This document shows positions 17,101 to 19,276 of a stretch of DNA of 19,276 nt, one piece after another. The stretch is from an uncultured Mycolicibacterium sp. (GTDB lineage Bacteria; Actinomycetota; Actinomycetes; Mycobacteriales; Mycobacteriaceae). Position numbers and translations under genes: made by a program. The notes beneath the pieces were generated by a model. It saw only the letters and a list, made by a program, of their open reading frames with translations. It searched no databases and had not been told where the DNA came from. The stretch covers positions 1-19,276 of the forward strand of contig NZ_CALDGS010000027.1 in NCBI RefSeq assembly GCF_937941905.1, in the 5' to 3' direction. Positions within the stretch are counted from its first letter, which is position 1. Every line of letters begins with the position of its first letter.

Positions 17101-17413
17101 GTTCCCGCTCAAGGCCGGTCTGGTCACCAGCCTGGGCTTCGGCCACGTGTCGGGTCTGGTGGCGCTGGTGCACCCGCAGGCCTTCCTGGCCACGCTCACG
17201 CCGGAGCAGCGCGAGGACTACCAGCGCCGGGCCGAGCAGCGCCTGCTCGCCGGCCGGCGCCGGCTGGCCTCGGCGATCGCCGGTGGGGCCCCGCTGTTCG
17301 AGCGGCCCGCCGACCGGCGCTTCGACGAGGGCGCGTCGGAGAAGGCCCAGGAAGCCGAGATGCTGCTCAACCCGAACGCCCGACTGGGCGACGGCGACGT
17401 CTACACCTGGTGA
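8189..17413 (+). CDS. fas: type I fatty acid synthase (FAS-I), complete
   Basis: This 3074-residue multienzyme (M. tuberculosis Fas is about 3069) makes long-chain acyl-CoAs from acetyl- and malonyl-CoA in the cytosol, supplying membrane lipids and primers for FAS-II mycolic acid synthesis. Domains in order: acetyltransferase with GHSQG (S150); FMN enoyl reductase with LLAGMTPTT (M426), EGGRAGGHHSW (568-578) and CVGGGIGTP (601-609); dehydratase with GDHNPIHTD (H1232, H1236); malonyl/palmitoyl transferase with FPGQG (1338-1342) and GHSVGE (S1440); an Ala/Pro linker (about 1731-1778); ACP with DGASSRRNQ (phosphopantetheine probably on S1815); ketoreductase with TGASKGSIA (2129-2137), Y2293 and K2297; ketosynthase with C2725, H2877, K2920 and a second candidate histidine at H2918. 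All catalytic motifs are intact. GTG 8189 follows GAGGAG and gives MTIFEHDRVS, like known Fas starts. No phosphopantetheinyl transferase domain follows the ketosynthase; acpS downstream supplies it. Confidence 0.98.
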   Translation: MTIFEHDRVSTWDEGNGPADSAQALVDRLTAGEPYAVAFGGQGSVWLETLEELVSSAGIEPELATLIGEAEMLLEPVARELVVARPIGFEPLRWARALAAEEQVPSTKQLISAAVSVPGVLLTQIAAMRALARQGMDLVAHPPVAVAGHSQGVLAVEALAARGAKDVQLLALAQLIGAAGTLVARRRGITVSGDRPPMVSVSNVDPERIYDLLEEFSKDVRTVLPPVLSIRNGRRSVVITGTPEQLGRFELYCKQISEKEEEERKNKLRGGAVFAPVFDPVQVEVGFHTPRLSEGIDIVARWAEAVGLDVELAREMTEAILVRQVDWVEQVTELTEAGAKWILDLGPQDILTRLTAPVIRGMGVGIVPAATRGGQRNLFTVGAAPEVAPPWSSYAPDVIKLPDGSVKLETKFTRLTGRSPILLAGMTPTTVDAKIVAAAANAGHWAELAGGGQVTEEIFNRRIEELKTLLEPGRAIQFNSLFLDPYLWKLQLGGKRLVQRARQAGAPIDGVVVTAGVPELEEAVELIKELNDVGIAHVAFKPGTVEQIRAVIRIAAEVPTVPIIAHIEGGRAGGHHSWEDLDDLLLTTYSELRSQSNLVICVGGGIGTPERAAEYLAGRWAERHGFPLMPVDGVLVGTAAMATKEATTSPQVKKLLVETTGTDQWVGAGKAVNGMASGRSQLGADIHEIDNSASRCGRLLDEVAGDEEAVRARRDEIIAAMAKTAKPYFGDVGEMTYLQWLRRYVELAIGDGNSTADTKRPDSPWLDITWRDRFERMLKRAEARLHPKDSGRIETLFDDAALLEDPDAAIAALLDRYPDAETVQLHPADVPWFIELCKTPGKPVNFVPVIDKDVRRWWRSDSLWQAHDARYDADQVCIIPGIAAVAGITRVDEPVGELLDRFEQAAVDEVVAAGREPREVAARRRVRGDVGGPLGVLLDAPDVLWAGRTTVNPVHRIAAPGEWQVHEETTATHASTGARLEVADAGHVVLNVPISGTWIAIRFTLTDAVRTGGAPVVTTEDAAAAMRAVLAIAAGVDGPEALPEVVDGSVTVTVGWQPELVADHTGVTATFGAPLAPTTATVPDALVGRCWPAVFAAIGSAVTDTGFPVVEGLLNLVHLDHAVHLRAPLPREAAELSVTATAGEAVDTEVGRVVPVSVTVRGTGADADKVYATLEERFAIRGRTGSAELTDPLRAGGAVSADAQDTPRRRRRDVKVNAPIDMRPFAVVSGDHNPIHTDRAAALLAGLESNIVHGMWLSAAAQHVVTATDGRAVPPARLVGWTARFLGMVLPGDEIDFRVDRVGIDHGAEVVEVAARVGGELVMSATARLAPPKTVYAFPGQGIQHKGMGMEVRARSKAAREVWDSADKFTRETLGFSVLHVVRDNPTSLVANGVHYHHPDGVLYLTQFTQVAMATVAAAQVAEMKEKGAFVEDAIACGHSVGEYTALACVSGVYELEALLEVVFHRGSKMHDIVPRDEQGRSNYRLAAIRPSQIGLDDAEVKDFVAGIAEQTGEFLQIVNYNLRGSQYAVAGTVRGLEALEEEIERRRAITGGKRSFILVPGIDVPFHSSVLRAGVDDFRRSLERVMPRDKDPELIVGRYIPNLVPRPFSLDRDFIQEIRDLVPATSLDEVLADYDTWRNERPRELCRKIVIELLAWQFASPVRWIETQDLLFTEEEAGGLGVERFVEVGVKNAPTVAGLAANTLKLPEYSHSKVEVLNAERDAAVLFATDTDPEPEPEVDEAPAAEAAAAPAPEAAAAPAAPAAPAAAPGAPRPDDIPFDAADATLALIALSAKMRVDQIEPLDSIESITDGASSRRNQLLVDLGSELNLGAIDGAAEADLNSLKSQVTKLARTYKPFGPVLTDAINDQLRTVLGPSGKRPGYIAERVKKVWELGDGWASHVTAEVALGTREGSSVRGGALGGLVDGPLSDAAAVDKAIDAAVAAVGARKGVAVSMPSSGAAGGGLVDSAALGEFAEQVTGPDGVLANAARLVLRELGHLDLGTTPPEAGDAELIELVTAELGSDWPRLVAPVFDGRKAVLLDDRWASAREDLVRLWLADEDEIDADWPRLAERFEGAGHVVATQATWWQGKALAAGRNVHASLYARIAAGAENPGKGRYSDEVAVVTGASKGSIAASVVAKLLDGGATVIATTSRLDDNRLEFYKRLYRDHARFGAALWVVPANMASYADIDALVEWIGNEQSENLGPKSIKVKDAQTPTLLFPFAAPKVAGDLSEAGSRAEMEMKVLLWAVERLIAGLSRIGAERDIASRLHVVLPGSPNRGMFGGDGAYGEAKSALDAVVKRWHAESTWSQRVSLAHALIGWTKGTGLMGHNDVIVDAVEAAGVKTFTTDEMAEMLLELCDVDAKVAAAREPIEADLTGGLADVELDMAALAAEAREKLTKPADEQEAQTGTIAALPSPPRLPQPAPAPEWVPLDVDPADLVVIVGGAELGPYGSSRTRYEMEVENELSAAGVLELAWTTGMVKWENEPKPGWYDTATGELVPEEEIVERYHDAVVERCGIREFVDDGAIDPDHASPLLVSVFLDKDFTFVVSSEADARAFVQFDPEHTVARPIPGTGDWEVTRKAGTEIRVPRKTKLSRTVGAQIPTGFDPTVYGISPDMANSIDRVALWNIVATVDAFLSSGFTPTELMRWVHPSQVASTQGTGMGGMTSMQTMYHGNLLGRAKPNDILQEVLPNVVAAHVMQSYVGGYGAMIHPVGACATAAVSVEEGVDKIRLGKADLVVAGGFDDLTLEAIIGFGDMAATADTEMMRAKGISDGKFSRANDRRRGGFVESQGGGTILLARGDLALRMGLPVLAVVAYAQSFADGVHTSIPAPGLGALGAGRGGRESQLARSLARLGVGPDDIAVVSKHDTSTLANDPNETELHERLAAAMGRSEGAPMFVVSQKSLTGHAKGGAAVFQIMGLCQMLRDGVVPPNRSLDCVDDEMAHSKHFVWVRETLRLGEKFPLKAGLVTSLGFGHVSGLVALVHPQAFLATLTPEQREDYQRRAEQRLLAGRRRLASAIAGGAPLFERPADRRFDEGASEKAQEAEMLLNPNARLGDGDVYTW

Positions 17414-17429
17414 GCACCGGAGGTCGGCG

Positions 17430-17819
17430 GTGGCGGTAGTCGGCGTGGGGATCGACCTGGTGTCGATCCCGGACTTCGCCGAGCAGTTGGAGCGGCCGGG
17501 CACGGCCTTCGCCGAGATGTTCACGCCGGGGGAGCGCCGGGACGCCGCGGACCGGAGTTCGTCGGCGCCCCGGCACCTGGCGGCCCGCTGGGCGGCCAAG
17601 GAGGCGGTGATCAAGGCCTGGTCGGGGTCGCGGTTCGCCCAGCGGCCGGTACTGCCGGAGGGCATCCACCGCGACATCGAGGTGATCACCGACAACTGGG
17701 GCCGGCCGCGGGTGCGGCTGTCCGGTGCGATCGCCGAGCACCTGGCCGGGGTGACCATCCACCTGTCGCTGACCCACGAGGGCGACACCGCCGCGGCGGT
17801 CGCCGTGCTGGAGGCCTGA
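17430..17819 (+). CDS. acpS: holo-[acyl-carrier-protein] synthase
   Basis: AcpS transfers 4'-phosphopantetheine from CoA to the serine of acyl carrier proteins, here the ACP domain of FAS-I and probably the FAS-II carrier AcpM. The 129 residues begin MAVVGVGIDLVSIPDF, with the Mg-binding aspartate in GIDLVSI, continue with RHLAARWAAKEAVIKAWSG (conserved Glu and Lys), and end with VTIHLSLTHEGDTAAAVAVLEA. It is very close to the roughly 130-residue M. tuberculosis protein as I recall it. GTG 17430 is preceded by GGAGG (17419-17423) at normal spacing, and the fas stop is only 16 bp away, so fas and acpS form an operon. This gives the synthase and its activating enzyme linked expression. In fungal FAS the same activity is a fused C-terminal domain. 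Confidence 0.96.
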   Translation: MAVVGVGIDLVSIPDFAEQLERPGTAFAEMFTPGERRDAADRSSSAPRHLAARWAAKEAVIKAWSGSRFAQRPVLPEGIHRDIEVITDNWGRPRVRLSGAIAEHLAGVTIHLSLTHEGDTAAAVAVLEA

Positions 17820-17840
17820 CACCCTCGGGGTCTCTTTCCC

Positions 17841-17924
17841 GCGCGAGCGGCCGTGTCTGCACGCCGAGGTGTGCAGACACGGCCGCTCGCGCCGGTGTGT
17901 CGGCGTGCAGACACGGTCGCTCGC
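17841..17924. repeat. three-arm palindromic repeat cluster with two alternative long hairpins
   Basis: The left arm (17841-17862) and first right arm (17871-17892) are perfect 22-bp reverse complements with an 8-nt loop. A second right arm (17900-17924) complements 17843-17867 over 25 bp with only one G-T position, which is a G-U pair in RNA. The left arm can pair with either, so the two hairpins exclude each other. The core word is GTGTCTGCACGCCGA. From memory, similar words recur in intergenic DNA of mycobacteria, which suggests a dispersed repeat. The first hairpin lies 21 bp after the acpS stop and may act as a terminator or RNA-stabilising end, though no T-tract follows. Confidence 0.85.
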
Positions 17925-17930
17925 TACGCT
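17925..17930 (+). promoter_or_regulatory. -10 box for a leaderless transcript (TACGCT)
   Basis: TACGCT directly abuts the last repeat arm and ends 6 nt before ATG 17937. This predicts a leaderless mRNA for the peptidase gene and explains the absence of a ribosome-binding site. The -35 and spacer region would lie inside the second right arm of the repeat. Confidence 0.55.
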
Positions 17931-17936
17931 CGGGGC

Positions 17937-19274
17937 ATGACCGACATCGCCGACCGTGTCCGCGCGGTGCTGCCCTCGGTGCGCCGCGACCTCGAGGAGC
18001 TGGTGCGCATCCCGTCGGTGTGGGCCGACCCGGACCGCCGCGACGAGGTGCACCGCAGTGCGGCGATGGTGGCGGATCTGTTGCGGCAGGCCGGTTTCGA
18101 CGACGTCGACATCGTCGCCGAGGGCGGGGCCCCGGCGGTGATCGCGCGCCGTCCCGCGCCGGCCGGCGCGCCGACCGTGCTGCTCTACGCCCACCACGAT
18201 GTGCAGCCCGAAGGCGATCCGGCGCAGTGGGATTCGCCGCCGTTCGAGCCCACCGAGCGGGACGGCCGGCTCTACGGTCGCGGTGCCGCCGACGACAAGG
18301 CCGGTATCGCAACGCATCTCGCGGCGATCCGGGCGTTCGGCCCGGACCTGCCGGTGGGGGTGACGGTCTTCGTCGAGGGCGAGGAGGAGTCGGGCTCGCC
18401 GTCGCTGGGCCGGCTGCTGGCCGCGCACCGCGACAAGCTGGCCGCCGACGTCATCGTCATCGCCGACTCGGACAACTGGAGTACCGAGGTGCCGGCGCTG
18501 ACGGTGTCGCTGCGCGGGCTGGTCGACTGCGTGGTGGAGGTCGCCACCCTCGAGCGCGGCCTGCACTCGGGCATCTGGGGCGGGGTGGTACCGGACGCGC
18601 TGAGCGTGCTGGTCCGGCTGCTGGCCGGCCTGCACGACGACGACGGCAACGTGGCGGTGGCCGGCCTGCACGAGGACACCGCCGCCGACGTCGACCGCGG
18701 CCCGGACTGGGTGCGCGCCGAGGCCGGGTTGCTCGACGGGGTGCGTCAGATCGGCACCGGGTCGGTGGTGCAGCGGCTGTGGGCCAAACCGGCGATCACC
18801 GTCATCGGCATCGACACCACCCCGATCGCCAAGGCGTCCAACACGCTCATCCCGCGGGCCCGGGCCAAGATCAGCATGCGGGTGGCCCCGGGCGGGGATC
18901 CGCAGGCCCATCTCGAGGCGCTCACCCGGCACCTGCGGGAACACGCGCCCTGGGGCGCGCACGTCACCGTCACCCCCGGCGACCTCGGCGCCCCGTACCG
19001 CATCGACGCCACCGGGCCGGTCTACGACGCGGCCCGGGAGGCCTTCCGGCAGGCCTGGGGCCACGACCCGGTCGAGATGGGAATGGGCGGGTCGATCCCG
19101 TTCATCGCCGAGTTCGCCGAGGCGTTCCCGGCGGCCACCATCCTGGTCACCGGTGTGGAGGACCCGGGCACCCAGGCCCACAGCGTCAACGAGAGCCTGC
19201 ACCTGGGCGTGCTGGAGCGCGCCGCCGTCGCCGAGGCGCTGCTGCTGGCCAGGCTGGGCGGGTCAGACGCCTAG
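17937..19274 (+). CDS. M20-family metallopeptidase (dipeptidase-like)
   Basis: The 445-residue protein has the di-zinc M20 pattern of dipeptidases such as carnosinase or peptidase V. AHHDVQP carries H86 (metal) and D88; YGRGAADDKAG carries the bridging Asp, probably D119; EGEEESGS carries E150 (general base) and E151 (metal); IADSDNW contributes an aspartate; and TQAHSVNESLHL carries H415. A dimerisation/lid domain lies between, including GLHSGIWGG and NTLIPRARAKISMRV. It should hydrolyse dipeptides or related N-acyl amino acids in the cytosol; no signal peptide is present. It corresponds in position to Rv2522c of M. tuberculosis (recalled). ATG 17937 is chosen for the leaderless TACGCT box; the in-frame ATG at 17853 falls inside the palindromic repeat. 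TAG ends 2 bp before the window edge. Its conserved place after acpS has no obvious link to lipid synthesis. Confidence 0.93.
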   Translation: MTDIADRVRAVLPSVRRDLEELVRIPSVWADPDRRDEVHRSAAMVADLLRQAGFDDVDIVAEGGAPAVIARRPAPAGAPTVLLYAHHDVQPEGDPAQWDSPPFEPTERDGRLYGRGAADDKAGIATHLAAIRAFGPDLPVGVTVFVEGEEESGSPSLGRLLAAHRDKLAADVIVIADSDNWSTEVPALTVSLRGLVDCVVEVATLERGLHSGIWGGVVPDALSVLVRLLAGLHDDDGNVAVAGLHEDTAADVDRGPDWVRAEAGLLDGVRQIGTGSVVQRLWAKPAITVIGIDTTPIAKASNTLIPRARAKISMRVAPGGDPQAHLEALTRHLREHAPWGAHVTVTPGDLGAPYRIDATGPVYDAAREAFRQAWGHDPVEMGMGGSIPFIAEFAEAFPAATILVTGVEDPGTQAHSVNESLHLGVLERAAVAEALLLARLGGSDA

Positions 19275-19276
19275 AT

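Noticed and set aside
1..19276. CRISPR arrays, insertion sequences, tRNA or rRNA genes, phage genes, toxin-antitoxin or defence genes
   Set aside because: Looked for on both strands; no repeat-spacer pattern, transposase motif, structured RNA gene or defence domain was recognised. Weak RNA genes could be missed by eye.

Overview
The window is very GC-rich DNA that reads as a chromosomal segment of a mycobacterium, probably a rapidly growing Mycolicibacterium-type species. The clearest marker is a complete 3074-residue type I fatty acid synthase (fas) followed by acpS and an M20 peptidase gene. This is the same order as Rv2524c-Rv2523c-Rv2522c in M. tuberculosis (recalled, not searched). Tandem Mce-associated membrane proteins, a FadD-type ligase and several leaderless TAnnnT promoters fit the same assignment.

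Layout, left to right: (1) 1-1437, a 5'-truncated FadD3-like acyl-CoA ligase whose visible start is a perfect 27-bp tandem duplication. (2) 1588-3736, an apparent operon of two Mce-associated membrane proteins with overlapping start and stop, then an IspD-fold protein that has lost key catalytic motifs. A near-palindrome lies over the putative promoter. (3) 3818-5105, a 37-codon membrane mini-protein, a second IspD-family cytidylyltransferase with intact motifs (leaderless start), and a ChaB/Rho-N-like small protein. (4) 5102-6424, on the minus strand, an MFS transporter whose stop codon shares CTAG with the ChaB gene. (5) 6663-7303, a MerR-family regulator divergent from the transporter, apparently reached through an 18-codon leaderless upstream ORF. 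(6) 7304-8188, an 885-bp stretch without a convincing gene. It holds two tandem TetR-like operators, a perfect spaced inverted repeat and the long fas leader. (7) 8189-17819, fas and acpS as an operon. (8) 17841-17924, a cluster of three related repeat arms that can form two mutually exclusive long hairpins and that abuts the leaderless promoter of (9) an M20 dipeptidase-like gene, 17937-19274.

The core logic is fatty acid synthesis. FAS-I carries an integral ACP domain but no phosphopantetheinyl transferase domain, and AcpS, encoded 16 bp downstream, supplies that activity. The other genes (acyl-CoA ligase, Mce-associated proteins) concern lipid activation or uptake. The two IspD-like genes are unexplained: no ispF lies next to them, and one appears to be a pseudoenzyme. 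I found no CRISPR array, insertion sequence, tRNA or rRNA. I did not find a clearly new defence or mobile system. The most unusual items are the regulatory DNA around fas, the repeat-hairpin cluster after acpS, the IspD pair and the leaderless upstream ORF before merR.
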